Source: Vicugna pacos (Eukaryota > Chordata > Mammalia > Artiodactyla > Camelidae). Taken from it: a stretch of 64,000 nucleotides of DNA. How positions within the stretch are numbered: the first letter of the stretch is position 1; every line of letters begins with the position of its first letter. Made by a program: the position numbers and the translations under genes. The notes under the pieces are model-generated. The model worked only from the letters and a program-made list of their open reading frames with translations. It was not told the DNA's origin and did no database searches. The stretch spans positions 31,978,501 through 32,042,500 of the forward strand of contig NC_132992.1 in NCBI RefSeq assembly GCF_048564905.1. The letters run 5' to 3'. Shown here piece after piece: positions 24,489 to 36,290 of this stretch.

Positions 24489-25005
24489 ATGAAGAGGCTG
24501 GTGGGCGCTGTGCTGGGGCTTCTGTGTGCCCAGGTTTGCTGTGAGTTGGGGCTGCCCCGCAGGGAATCTGCAGGACTGAGCAGCTGCAGTGTAGTTGAGG
24601 GGAGAGGGAGGGGAGCTGAGGAGTCTTGCAGACTTTCTAGTCTTCTCATCATCCCTGGGGGGCACTTTCGGGGATTTGTAGGAGTTACAGTGACCCTCAC
24701 CTGTGACTGTTTCTCTGTTTCTCATCAGGTGTGACAGGGGAGGATGTGGAGCAGAGTCCACCAGTCCTGATTGTCCCGGAGGGAGCCCCCTCCACGCTGT
24801 GGTGCAGTTTTTCTAGCTCTCTGCCCAATGTGCACTGGTATCGTCAGAACCCTGGGAGCCGCCTCATCCACCTGTTTTACGTTGCTTCAGGGATGAAGCA
24901 CGATGGAAGATTCAGTGCCACAGCATTCGCTAAAGAACGCCGCAGCTCCTTGAACATTTCCTCCTCCCAGACCGCAGACTCAGCCACTTACTTCTGTGCT
25001 GTGAG
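24489..25005 (+). CDS. TRAV22: T-cell receptor alpha variable gene, TRAV22 subgroup, copy 1 (apparently functional)
   Basis: Leader exon 24489-24540 (MKRLVGAVLGLLCAQVC, split codon Cys), donor GT at 24541. The V exon is 24729-25005, opening VTGEDVEQSPPVLIVPEG. Cys23 is in LWCSF, Trp41 in NVHWYRQNPG and Cys104 in SATYFCAVS. The leader (human MKRILGALLGLLSAQVCC), the NP.G.LI.LFY..SG.K block and the ISSSQT.DS block identify TRAV22. Intact, with a good 23-RSS. The partner gene at 57.8 kb has an identical leader exon but differs at about 17 V residues, mostly in late framework 1, CDR1 and HV4. Confidence 0.9.
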
Positions 25006-25044
25006 CACAGTGCTCCCCGGGCACCTGCAGCCTGAACACAAACC
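25006..25044 (+). other. 23-RSS of TRAV22 copy 1
   Basis: Perfect heptamer CACAGTG (25006-25012), 23-bp spacer with CACCTG at spacer bases 10-15, nonamer acacaaacc (25036-25044). Identical to the copy 2 signal. Confidence 0.92.
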
Positions 25045-25089
25045 CTCAGCGAGCTCGGCCCCCTCCAGCCACAGTCTCACCGTGAGGCC

Positions 25090-25985
25090 CCACACTCATG
25101 TGTAGGGCTTATTAGTCCTCACCTATATTGACAGTTTTTCTTGTTGTTGGAGTCCAGTCAGTTACAGTGTGTCTCTCTCTGGTGTACAGCACAGTATCCC
25201 AGTCATGCACATACACGCATATATTTGTTTTCATATTATTTTTCCATTAAAGTTTGTTACAAGATATTGAATATAGTCCCTGTGCTATACAAAAGTAACT
25301 TTTTTCCTTTTTCAGTTTTATTAGGTAGAGTTATTGTAGTTTGACTGCACATACACACTATATTACATGTAAATGCATATATACGATATACTGCACTTAT
25401 TTTTAGTTTACATATATGTACTGACAGAAACTATTTCAAAATCTATGTTTATATATAGTAGTTAACATTTGTAAATCTCAAACTCCCAAATGTATCCCCT
25501 CCCACTCCCTTTTCCTGGTAACCATGAGATTGTTTACTAAGTCCACGAGTCTGTTTCTATTTGGTAGATGAGTTCATAGTGTCCCTTCTTTTTTTTTTTT
25601 TAGATACCAGATATAAGTGATATCATATGGTATTTTTCTTTCTCTTCCTGCTGACTTCAGTTAGAATGACAATCTCCAGGTCCATCCATGTTGCTGCAAA
25701 TGGCATTATTTTATTCTTTTTATGGCAGAGTAATATTCCATTGTATAAATATACCACTGCTTCTTTATCCAGTCATCTGTTGATGGACATTTAGATGCTT
25801 CCATGTCTAACGTACTATCAATAGCCAATATGGAAAATAGTATGGATTCTTTAAAAAGACTAAAGTGTTAGCATATGATCCAGCAATCCCACTCCTGGGC
25901 ATATATCCAGAGAAAACTCTAATTCAAAACATACATGTACCCACTGCTGATAACAATACTATCTACAACAGCCAAGAGATGGATA
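25090..25985 (-). mobile_element. L1 3' end with 5' inversion
   Basis: The left part (to about 25810) is the antisense L1 3' end: 3' UTR phrases, then 'ctttatggcagagtaatatt', 'tttatccagtcatctgttga' and 'tggacatttagatgcttcca'. From about 25830 the strand flips: 'atgatccagcaatcccactc', 'ctgggcatatatccagagaa' and a caacagccaagagatgg end run in sense. The two parts meet at neighbouring positions of the L1 sequence, the pattern of twin-primed insertion. Confidence 0.75.
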
Positions 25986-28323
25986 ACTTAAAAAAAATTC
26001 TTTTTCTTCTACACTCAGAAAAAGGCTAACTTCAAGGACGTCTGTTTCTATTTGAAACTTAACATCTGCAAAAGAAGTTGACATGATAACACAACTTACT
26101 ACATTATCCTTGATGATGATTGGAAAATGAATTTCACTTTGCAGCTCATTCCTGTCAGAATAGTGATGTTGCTGCTCGGTACTCCTCTAAGCCATGGGTT
26201 TCAAAGTCAGCCTTTTCGAGCAGTTAAGGATTATTTTGGGATGATTTTGTACACATGGCAATGAGAGTGCTCATTGCATCAAGAACACATCATTTTAAAA
26301 GTCTCAATGTTACCCAGTTTAAAAATGAGCAAAATATTTAATCAGAATCTTCATAAAAGATATATTCTCTACACCAAGAATCAATGAAATATGTCCCATG
26401 AGCCAAATCCATCCAGGCACCTATTTCTGTAAATAAAATTTTATTGGAACATAGCAATTCCCATCTTTAAAATGTATTATCAATGGCTTCTTTCATGCTG
26501 CAAATGGCAGAGTCTAGTAGTCGCAACACAGACTGACTGGCCTGCAAAGCCAAAAGTATTTACTATTCTACACATTATGGTTAAAGTTTGCAAAACCCTT
26601 TTTACATCATTAGCCATCAGGGAAATTCAAATTACTACCGCATGAGATCACTATAACCCATTATGTTGGCTAAAAATTAAAAGATAACTATTTCAATTGT
26701 TGACAGAAAGGGACAAAAACTGTCTAATTTAAAAACTATTTAGATTCATGTTCTCTTCAGTGTGAAGGGCTCTTTTGAGCTGATGTTGATATTATGGGAA
26801 GAAAGATGGCCCTATGCAGTGATTCTGCCTGAGGACCAATTTCTCAACAAGGGCTAATCTTCTGTCTAAGGAAATGATTGGTGGAAGAAGACTCAGTCAC
26901 TTATTTCATTGCTCTGATTCACGCATGGTTGATGAACATGAATTTTTAAGAAGCTGTATATAATGTTTCAATGGAACTTCTCTTTATGGCCACCAAGGGG
27001 CAATGCTGCTTCGGAGAACACTGTTTGTCCCACATACAGATGTAGAGTATTCTACAAGTAGCCATAAATTATTGTTTGAAAATCTAACAAATTCCTATCT
27101 CCTACTTTGCTTCAATTTACATCTATCAATCATGTAGTCTGAGGAGCGGGTGCTCTGACCATTGTCTCCTGTTGGACCATGATGATGTTCCATTTTAGTA
27201 GGATTTGAGATGACATCAAATGCAGAAACACCACGTTCCCTCTCTGCTTCAGGGAAAAAACGTGCTCCCTATTTCTTTTAACTTCTATTATTTATAATGC
27301 AGATCAGCGCTATTTTTATGGCTGCTCTGGAATTATCCTCAATTTATACCTCTATATTCTGTTGTGTTAAATCAAAAGCCAAACTGATTCCTCACAGTTT
27401 TGTATCTTGCCTATGAGGATGAAGTGTGAAGAAAATGTTAAATGTTTGTTCAAATATGGAATAAGAACTACCAAACTGTTGTATCCTGAATGTATTCCTA
27501 AGATCTACCAAAAATGTTGTATTCTTGAATTTCTTCATGGCCCCATATCTTCCAAAGTCAGCAGAATTTTTCGATCTCCTATCCATTTGGAAAGGAAAAC
27601 TTTTTCAAAACACATTATTCTAGTACTTCTTAATTTCTTTTCTCCATGTATATTATTAGAAATATTTCTTTTGCTTGGTATATATGTTTTAGAAAAAATA
27701 TAAAGAAATTGAAAGTGATTTAATGATATTTTGTCATTTCTTAGGGTGGAATAAAATCTGGACACATCTGAAAGACTGCAATAAAATTTAAGTTCCCTGA
27801 GGGAAAAGAACTGCATATTCTCTCTGTTCTGATCCATGGCCTTCGCTTATAATGCTATATTGTGCCCCTTGTGTGTCTTCAATGAACTGTAATTAGTATT
27901 TATAATAAAAGAGAAATGCCCCTCTACATGCTGATCTTGTGACTTTGTGGGATTCCATTTTTCCCCATTGTAAAATAATATTACTCCTTTTAAGACTTCA
28001 AGCTGTTCTGGTGCATTATTTTAATATTCTAGATGTGAAGAAATGGAAGCTGAGGAATGGAGGAGGGAAATCTGAAACTGATCTTTATCCACGTGTAAGG
28101 ATGGGATTTCTGATTCCCAATGAATGTAATTTTCAGCATTTCTAAGTAAGAGCAAAATAAGGAAATGCTTGCTTTGAGAAAAATAGTTCTAACTGAAAGC
28201 ACTTGTGAGAGGGTGGAGTCTGTTGAAAAAAATTGAAACATGTGAAGTTAAAGTCAGCTTCCTCGCTGGCTGAGAAGACCAGAGGCCCACCTGCGCTGTC
28301 ACTGAGCTTTGGTGCCAGGAAAA
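25986..28323. other. Intergenic TRAV22-TRAV23; hAT-like fossil, otherwise unique
   Basis: From about 26340 to 27350 it is paralogous to 62215-64000 (shared 'agtgtgaagggctct' and 'ttcttttaacttctattatt' blocks). No V gene is present. It includes the hAT-like element below and a weak CTCF-like site at 26988-27010 that is also present in the paralogue (63003-63024). Confidence 0.6.
26385..26600 (+). mobile_element. Ancient hAT-Charlie-like DNA transposon fragment
   Basis: Phrases aataaaattttattggaaca and 'tggcctgcaaagccaaaagt' belong to a widespread old mammalian nonautonomous DNA element. The same element stands at the paralogous position in the second cassette (62240-62450), so it was present before the duplication. 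The exact family is not assigned. Confidence 0.5.
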
Positions 28324-28827
28324 ATGGACAAGCTTCTGGGAGCAGTATTTTTAATTCTGTGGCTTCAAGTAAGCTGTGAGTTATGGAAGAGAAACTCTAG
28401 GATATGTCATAAATTTGCAGGAATGAGAAAATGGGTGTGTGGACAAATTCATGCAGGTAGAAACTTTAAGAAAGACATATGAATTTGTGGACCTAATGAC
28501 TTTTCTTTTTATTCAGGGGTGAGTGGACAACAGAATGGAAAAAGTGAGCAACAGCAGGTGAAACAGAGCCCTCAATCCCTGGTAGTCCACGAAGGAGCGA
28601 TTTCAGTTCTGAACTGTACTTATGAGAACAGTCTATTTGACTACTTCCCATGGTACCGGCAATACCCTGGTCAAGGCCCAGAATTCCTGATAGCCAAAAG
28701 TTCAGGTGGGAATAAAAAGGAAGATGGAAGATTCACAGTTTCCTCCAATGAAAGTGCTAAACACTTCTCATTGCACATCAAGGACTTCCAGCCTGGAGAT
28801 GCAGCCACCTACTTCTGTGCAGAAGTG
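28324..28827 (+). CDS. TRAV23/DV6: T-cell receptor alpha/delta variable gene, TRAV23/DV6 subgroup (apparently functional)
   Basis: Leader exon 28324-28375 ([17 protein letters not shown], split codon Trp), donor GT at 28376. The V exon is 28517-28827 and reads [20 protein letters not shown], then Cys23 in [20 protein letters not shown] with Trp41, and Cys104 in AATYFCAE. It tracks human TRAV23/DV6 almost residue by residue (leader [44 protein letters not shown]). In humans the gene can join to TRAJ or to TRDD/TRDJ. That dual use here is inferred. A second GT (GTAAGC at 28369) lies 7 bp inside the leader; its use would break the frame. Confidence 0.9.
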
Positions 28828-28866
28828 CACAGTGCTCCCCAGGCCCCTGCAGCCTGTACCCAAACC
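28828..28866 (+). other. 23-RSS of TRAV23/DV6
   Basis: Perfect heptamer CACAGTG (28828-28834), 23-bp spacer, nonamer acccaaacc (28858-28866). The spacer resembles that of TRAV22 (starts ctcccc, ends gcagcctgt). Confidence 0.92.
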
Positions 28867-29339
28867 TGCAGCCGGGCCTTCAGTCAAATCCTGATGCGTA
28901 GATGAAATATTCACACAGAGACACGCAGACAACCCCCCCAACACGCACACACTCACACACTCTGTTAGTCCATAAAACAATCTTAGTACATTTTAAAAAA
29001 CTAACATTATGCAGAATTTCTACCTTGACCAAAGGTTAAATTGATTTAGAAAATTAGTCGCAAAAAATTCTCTCTAGAAACTCCCAAATACTTGAAATTT
29101 ATACACTAAGTTTTAAAATAACCCATTAATTAAAGAAGCGATTACAATGGCTATTAGAAAATATTTAGAAAGAAGATATAGTGAGAAAACTCACAAATAA
29201 GTATATACGAGACACAGCTAAAATAGTAGATAAAAGCAAATTTATCTTTTAAATACTTATATTATTATCAAAGAAAAAAGGTTGCACGAAAATTATCTAA
29301 TCTTTGAACAAAAGAAGATAGAAAAAGAAGAACAAGTTA
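28867..29339. other. Intergenic; nothing recognised
   Basis: A short CA-rich stretch follows the RSS at about 28915-28960, then AT-rich DNA. No gene recognised. Confidence 0.45.
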
Positions 29340-30814
29340 CCCAACATAATCTGAAAGAAAGAAAAAAATAAAAATTCAAATTGTGAACCCTAAAGCATAC
29401 TGTAGAGATAATCATGAAATACAACGTTAATTATTTTAAAATGATTAATAACGTTGATATACTTGTGACTAGAATTATCAATGGAGTTATCAATGAAATA
29501 AAACAGAGGAAATACAAAATATAAATAGGAGGAATGAAAAAGAATACCACATACAAATGCTGTAATGCTAAAAGGATAATGAAGGAATATTATTAACAAT
29601 TTTATTCCACTGAATAAGAATACGGATGTAGACCCACACAAGTAAGGAAAACTGAGTTTTTGACAAGGTGGAAAGACAATTCAATGAAGGAAAGATAGTC
29701 AGATCAGCATATGATGCTGCAAAAATTGGATATTCATACGAAAATAACTGAAATTTGGCCTAAATCTAACACTTGTTAGAAAATTTGAGGACAGTCTAAA
29801 AATGGATCATGCATCCAAGTGTAAAATGTGAAACTGTAAATCTTTTAAGAAAAAGCCTAAGAAAAATTTTAAGACCTAGCGCTAGACAAAATGGTTTTAG
29901 AGATGATACCAGATGCACACTCCATTAAAAAATAAATAAATTAGATTGCATCAAAATTAAAAATGTTTGCTCTGTGAAAGACATTATTTTTTTTCACATT
30001 TTTAAACAAATTTATTAATTTCATGAAACTGATACATACTATCATTATGGGATTAAAGAAATATAGTAAAACATACAGAAGAAAGTTTTAAAATCACCTA
30101 AAATCAGTCCTATTCTCCAAAAATAACTGCTATTACCATTAGGTGAATACTATTCCATATGTCTCTGTGTACATATGAAGTCAGAGGAAAGACATTATTA
30201 AGAGAGTGAAAAGTACAAACTATAGATGGGCAGGAAATATTTGCAAAACATATGTTTATCAAAGGTCTGGTATTCAGAATATAGTGAATTCTCTAAACTC
30301 AGCAGGAAGAAACAAACAAGCCAGGTATAAAATGAACAGAAGACTCACACAGACACTTCACCAAAGAAGATGTGTGATAGGGAAATAAGCCTATAACTAA
30401 GTTGTATAAACAAAAGTTCAACATCATTAGCCACTAAATAAGTGCAAATTAAAGCCACGGTGAGCCACTCTACATCTATCAGAATGGCTAAAATAAAACA
30501 TACTGACAATGCCAAGTTCTGGCAAGGACACAGAGAAATTGAATCACTCATACATTGCAGGTGGGTGAGTGGTCCAGTCATTCTGGAAAACAGTTCAACG
30601 GTTTCACATTAAGTTAAGCATTCACTTAGCTTACGGCCCAGCAATCACATTTCTGGGTATTTATATGTGAGGAATGAAAAACTTCTGATCACACAGAGAT
30701 CTGTACATGAATATTCATGGTAGCTATATTTGTGATGGCCCCAAACTGGAAGACACCCAAATGTTCTTCATTGGATAAATTGATAAATATACTTTAGAGC
30801 ACCATACAATGACA
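29340..30814 (+). mobile_element. L1 ORF2/3' region, sense, degraded
   Basis: Sense L1 phrases in order: 'gattgcatcaaaattaaaaa' (29944), 'gtgaaaagtacaaactatag' (30206), 'acacttcaccaaagaagatg' (30353), 'caacatcattagccactaaa' (30419), 'agaatggctaaaataaaa' (30481) and 'agcaatcacatttctgggta' (30640). It is interrupted by a ~200-bp retroposed piece at 29989-30186 and, at its right end, by a Tigger-like element. The L1 resumes at about 31321. Confidence 0.7.
29976..30199 (-). mobile_element. Retroposed fragment with 13-bp target-site duplication
   Basis: The 13-mer gaaagacattatt occurs at 29976-29988 and again at 30187-30199. The 198 bp between begin with a T run on the + strand, which is a poly(A) tail on the minus strand. 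The source looks like an L1 3' end or similar transcript. The host L1 reads on across the insertion. Confidence 0.75.
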
Positions 30815-31320
30815 TATTACTTGTAGATCTTTCTCAACTTATGATGGAGTTAGATCCCAATAAACCATTGTAAGCTGAAAATATCATAAGTCAAAAATGC
30901 ATTTAATACACAAACTTAGGCAGCATCACAGTTTAGCCTAGCCTGGCCTCCTTTAAATGTGCTCAACAATTACATTATCCTCCTATTGAGAAAAATCATC
31001 TAACACAAGGTCTATTTTATACTAAAGTGTTGCAAATCTCATGTAATTTATTGGGCACTGTACTGAAAGTGAAGAACAGAATGGCTGAGTGGGTACAGAA
31101 TGGCTCTAAGTGTACCATGGATTGTTTTACCCTGGTGATCCCGGGGATGGCTGGGCGCTCAGCTTGGTATCCCTGCCCATCACCAGCAGAGAATATCACA
31201 CTGCATGTCGCTGCTTGGAAAAGATCAAAATCCAAAATCAAAGTATGGTGTCTACAGAATGCATATGGCTTTCTGACCACCATAATCATAAGTTGAAGAA
31301 CAAAGTCTGTAGTGACTGAA
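30815..31320. mobile_element. Tigger-like DNA transposon inserted in the L1
   Basis: The ends are inverted: ctcaacttatgatggagtta at about 30834 on the left and the reverse complement of cataatcataagttgaagaa at about 31281 on the right. Internal phrases ('agcctagcctggcctccttt', 'aaatgcatttaatacacaaa', 'gatcaaaatccaaaatcaaa') fit the Tigger-related nonautonomous family. L1 sequence flanks it on both sides (tacaatgacatatta left; tgactgaaaggaacagac right). No transposase frame remains. Confidence 0.6.
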
Positions 31321-31680
31321 AGGAACAGACTATAGCGACATGCAATAAACTAGGTGGATCCCAAGGGTGTTGTGCTAAATGGAAAAAGTCACACTCAGGA
31401 GGCTACATAGTGTGTGATTACACTCATTGGATTATTATGATTCCATACATAATGTATCTTACCCAGACAACATTCTCAAAAGGGAAAAATACAGAGGCAA
31501 GAAAGCAATCAGTTGTTTCCAGGAGTTTGCCGGGGTTGCAGGGGTGGGGAGTGTGTGAAAAGGGAAGTTCTTTAGGGTGATGGAACAGTTCTGTTTCATA
31601 TTAGTGGTGGTTACCAGAACCCATACATGTGATAAAATTTCCTAAAGCTATATATCAAAAAAAAGTGCATATAATAATTG
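31321..31680 (+). mobile_element. L1 3' end, continuation after the Tigger-like insertion
   Basis: The sense phrases 'tgctaaatggaaaaagtcac' and 'cagttgtttccaggagtttg', then gggtgatggaacagttctgt and a terminal 'ggtggttaccagaaccca' segment, are the L1 3' end. It completes the element interrupted at 30815. Confidence 0.65.
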
Positions 31681-33132
31681 ACACATCAGAGTAGGATTAT
31701 TTTAATAATATTGTATCAATATCAATTTTTCCAGCATATATATATATATATATATGACATTTATAATTATTACATATAAATATATGTGTTACACATAGAA
31801 CATCATGCTGCTCCCCAGGCTGTTGAGGGCATTCCTGGTCTCCTCTGCTTGGTTACAACTAATTTCACACCAGGGCATCAGCTGCATGTCAGGACTCAGA
31901 GATGAAATGGGCCAGAAGAGGAGACGTCTCAACTAAATACAAATTCTCTTCTAACATTCACGATTTATTTTGACCTTAAAAGCAAAGAACAGGCACTTTT
32001 TAGACACTCTGTCTGTACTTTGTCTTCTAGTTGCCTTTGGTCCTTTATATTAATCTATCCATTAAAACAATGAAACCACATGGAAGGTTGACAGCTACAT
32101 TCTCCATGACATGTAACATTATAAAAACTTCAGTCACCAGCTCTGTGCTGTTGACACACACTGAGTGTTTGCAGACCGTAGATACCACATTCTGCAGGAG
32201 TGTGTTATAGCACTGGGTCACAGAAAGATCTGACATGCTTCTTGACTTTATTTTACAAAGAGAAAACTTACCAGTCACTAATAAGTGACACTGAACACTT
32301 TGGAGCAATGGGATAGAAATTGTGATTTCAGGACAACTCTTAGACGCATGATCTAATAAGTCCAGTTCTGCTTGTGGAGGGAACAGGACTGAAAAGCCTG
32401 AAACTCTTCAAAATCTGATAAATAAGACTCAATGTAAGATTTCAAAAGAAACACGATTTTTTTCTTGTTATAACTTTACAAAACCCAAGCAACTGAATAG
32501 ATTCTGAAAGTCAGAAGGACTGTTTTTTAAATCACATGATGCTAAAGAAACTATTTATTGAGAACCCTAAGTAGAGATCTAGAATCAAGTAAGGAAGGAA
32601 GAGATTTGTTAATTATTGGGGATAAGATGCCTTTCACCACGAAGGCAAAGGTCTGTGAGTTTTTCAAAAGAGTCATTAGATTCTGGATGGAGAAAAGTAA
32701 GTGTAAGCTAAATAAATGGCCAGGAAGTAGACTGCAAGAAGAGTTCAGACGCTAGACTACATTCTACTTCAAACAGGCTGGCAAGATTATTCAGCTGAAA
32801 AATGATCAATATATGTCAACTTGTTTAATCTGCAGTTCCCCTCAGCTCGAACCTTTCATATGAACTGCTTTTCCCATGCCCCTTTTCAGGTACTGCCGAA
32901 CTTAATGACCAGGGAAAGACCAGTAGACAAAGTGAAGGTTTGTGGTGAGTCACGTTATTCCCAGCTGTGCGCACAGACCACGTGGTCTATGAACAGCACA
33001 CACCCTCCTTCCTGTTAGGGGGAGGCACATCGGAACCCAGGTACCATGTGCATGTGGTGACAGGGACTCAGAGACACAGAGCTCTCAGCTCAGGCAGAAC
33101 TAAACACATCTGTGCAGCGGAGCCCATGCCTC
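31681..33132. other. Intergenic upstream of TRDV1; nothing recognised
   Basis: A (TA)n run lies at 31735-31755. No gene or nameable repeat was found. The last few hundred bases presumably hold the TRDV1 promoter, but no diagnostic box is evident. Confidence 0.45.
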
Positions 33133-33683
33133 ATGCCGCTCTCCAGCCTGCTCGGGGTCTTCCTGGCCCTCATCTTCTCGGGTAAGGATGGCTCCAAACA
33201 TGGGTGGGAATGTTCAGGTTGAAAGGATTGCACGTGGTACCTCCCAGGGACTTGGGGAGGAAAGGAAGATTGGAGAAAAGCAAGCATATTATGATTCAAT
33301 TTGGCTTTTCTTTGGGACTTAAATTAGCCTCATTCCTACATTATTCTACTCACTACTTCAGCTCTGTTTTCTGATTTTTCCCACAGGATCAGGAGTGGCC
33401 CAGACAGTTACTCAAGACCAGCCAGCCGTATCCTCTCACGTGGGGGAGACAGTCACCCTGAACTGTCGGTATGAAACAAGTGATAGCATATACTATATTT
33501 TTTGGTACAAGCAGCCTCCCAGTGGAGAGATGACTTTCCTTATTCGTCAGGATTCATCTAGTGGGAATGCCAAGAGTGGCCGCTACTCTGTAAACTTCTG
33601 GAAAGCAGAAAAATCCCTCAGCCTCACTATCTCAAACTTACAGCTGGAGGATTCTGCAAAGTACTTCTGTGTTCTCCGAGAAG
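33133..33683 (+). CDS. TRDV1: T-cell receptor delta variable gene, TRDV1 subgroup (apparently functional)
   Basis: V segment of the delta chain of gamma-delta T cells, lying inside the alpha V array as in other mammals. Leader exon 33133-33181 ([16 protein letters not shown], split Gly), donor GT at 33182. The V exon is 33387-33683, opening [14 protein letters not shown]. Cys23 is in [10 protein letters not shown], Trp41 in [22 protein letters not shown] marks framework 3, and Cys104 lies in [15 protein letters not shown]. Human TRDV1 ([53 protein letters not shown]) is a close match. An out-of-frame ATG at 33126 lies 7 bp upstream of the chosen start; only the 33133 start gives the conserved leader. 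The subgroup is strongly expanded in artiodactyls. Confidence 0.9.
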
Positions 33684-33722
33684 CACTGTGCTTGAAGTAA
33701 TAGAATGAGCTGAACAAAAACC
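33684..33722 (+). other. 23-RSS of TRDV1
   Basis: Heptamer cactgtg (33684-33690) differs from CACAGTG at position 4, while the critical CAC is kept. 23-bp spacer. Nonamer acaaaaacc (33714-33722) is the perfect consensus. Confidence 0.9.
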
Positions 33723-36020
33723 CCAGAGCACAGTAAGAGAGAGCTCCCTGCTGCAGGAGCCAAGCCGAGATGCACACCTGCAGCCTCCAGACAAGACACG
33801 GCAGCCCTGTGGGTGTGTGGTCTGCGGTCTGGATCAGAAGACTGAATTCTAAATAAATCTCCTTTTATGTCATTTGAGAACAGGTGTCCAGAGGAACTTT
33901 CTACTAATACATTCTCAGTCTTGAATGTTCGACTTCAAAGCAATCATGCAGAATATGTGTAAAGTTGTCTAAAGTTAAAAAACTTGCCCCATAATAATTT
34001 AAAGCAGGAGCTTCACTTAAAGATGCTCATATCACAACCCTGGGTATGGTAAACTAGAATCATCATGAAAATCACTTCCTTAATCCTTTCCTCTTAAGCT
34101 TTGTGTCAGTGAGGGCACAATTAGAGAAGCGGAAGCACATAGAATGAAGGATTCGCTATAAGAATTAAGAACTCAGGCAATTGCTAGAGCTGGTGGAGGA
34201 GTGTACATAAAGCTGTGATCTTTGCATCTGGTGTTGAGCCCGAATTCACTGTAACTTAACTGGAGTGACATTTGTGAAGGAAAGTTGGATGTGGACAAAT
34301 GCGTGGACAAGCTGTGACTTGTAAGGACGCACTAGGACCAGTGAAGACAAGTGGAAAACTAAAGCTGTCTGTGTCTCACCTCCTTCCATCTCACAACAGT
34401 GGGTGTCCTTCAGGAGCAGTGGGTGTCATTTGCCATCAGCTACACGCACACTTGGTCCAAGACAAAGAGAAGATGAGGAGGAGATGTGGTGGGAGGTGGA
34501 GGAGTTGTGAGTCAACAAGCTGGGCTAACCCACCAGCAGCAACACGTGTGAGCTACCACAGTGCCTGGGGCCCTGCCCCAGCCAGCAAGACATGAAAAAT
34601 ATGTCTACTTCATGACAAGTACCTTCTAAATCTTGCAGAAGTTTCTTTCATGGCCAATCCTAACCCAGGACAAAACAGGGAAGCAAATTCTGGGAAATAT
34701 ATTTCCAGACAGTTGCATTGAGATAGAACAAAGCTACTCCAGTAGCCTCCTTGTTAACCGGCCATCATTCTGTACCTTTTTTTTAACAGCACTACTTTCA
34801 AATAAAGACAGCAGCAAAACTATGCTTCCTGCCAATATGATGCAGGTATTCCGCATTCAACCAAAAACAAGCTAACCATCTCCTGCAAGGTGTATGCCAA
34901 GTTCATTTATCTATTTTTAGGTGATGTTCTTTGCTCTTTTCACTGGGTCACACTCTCCCATCGAAACCTATTTCTTATCTCCTGAAATGCAATGAGATAA
35001 AAGCCTGATGAATGTTAGCACAGCTTATTACATGCAGGCAAATGGGAATTGAGAGCTTAAAATGGTTAATGTGTCCATAAATACATTGATATCAAAATGA
35101 AAAAGAAAATTTGACAGCTATCATATTTCTTGTTTGTGCAAATGGCTACATGATTGTGGCTGGTATTTATAACGACCTCTTCCGTTACCCCTTCTGAACG
35201 TTCTGATCGTAAGCAAGCAGCTCCATTCCCTGTGATGCTTGGCTTTCTATGAAACAAGCTGCTTGTTCAGGAGCGATAGTACGTGGAATGCAGTCAAGTG
35301 GAATAAGGAATTCTGTGAGTCCCCCACTGTGGATTTGGCAGAAGTTTGCAAGGCATCAAAGGCAAATCTGAGGGTCTGTTTAAGTGGAAATAATCTTGCC
35401 AGTACTCAGGGAAAATTGGTGTATTGTATTCTGGGAAACATCATTAAGAATGATACTGACTTCTCATCCTGAGCAACAGAAGTCACCAAGGGAATTTCTC
35501 AAGTGCTTAGAGACAACAAACACATAAAACTTTCAAGTTGGCTTCTTATGAACATGAAGGTATATTTTACAATTGTCTTTATTAAAAATCAGTGCTGAGA
35601 GGGTGGAAAGTCAATGCACATTTATGTAAATTATATCTCAACCTACATTTCGGAAAAAGAATTCTAATGCAGAATATATTAAAAACTCATACACATCAGT
35701 AAGAAAGGGAAACACTTAAGAAGAATGGCAAAATCTTGAAATCCTCTTCAGAAATATGACATCCAATAGTTAATAAACACACAAAACCCTTAATATTATC
35801 CTTCATTAGGGGAATTAAAGTAAAACCTCAACTGAGCATTTCATCTGTGTCCTCTCAGCAGCCCGACTGCGTCAGTGTAGCTGAGAGAGTGTGAGTGGAA
35901 GCAAATAAGGAAAAATAATGACTGTCTCCAGGAAAATAAGTGATTATTAAGTAAATTTCCAAGAAGTTTCTATCATTGAACTGATGTGGAGAAAAGAGCA
36001 AATAGTAAAAGGTCACAGAC
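33723..36020. other. Intergenic TRDV1-TRAV24, left part; nothing recognised
   Basis: No V gene, RSS or clear repeat was found. Open frames such as 34299-34595 show no family features. Confidence 0.4.
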
Positions 36021-36059
36021 TTGGACACTGAAGGAAAGGCTGGCTTTATTCGAAAAAAG

Positions 36060-36290
36060 AAAGCTGATATTTATTGAGCTCACTATATGTCAGGCACTGT
36101 AGTTTGCATTTCAGATTCATTATCTACTTTGAATATACAAGTATATGAGATAGGTTTTATTGTTCCCATTGTTGTATCTTTGAGAAATAAGACATAACGT
36201 TCCTCACTTTGAAAAGCATCTCTAACTGTTACTGTCAACCAGAATGTAACCTCATAATGGGCTCCTAGAGTGTAAGATTTGCATATGGAA
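36060..36290 (+). repeat. MIR-like SINE
   Basis: tatttattgagctcactata, then tgtcaggcactgta and 'gagataggttttattgttcc' are MIR core and 3' features. Confidence 0.55.
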
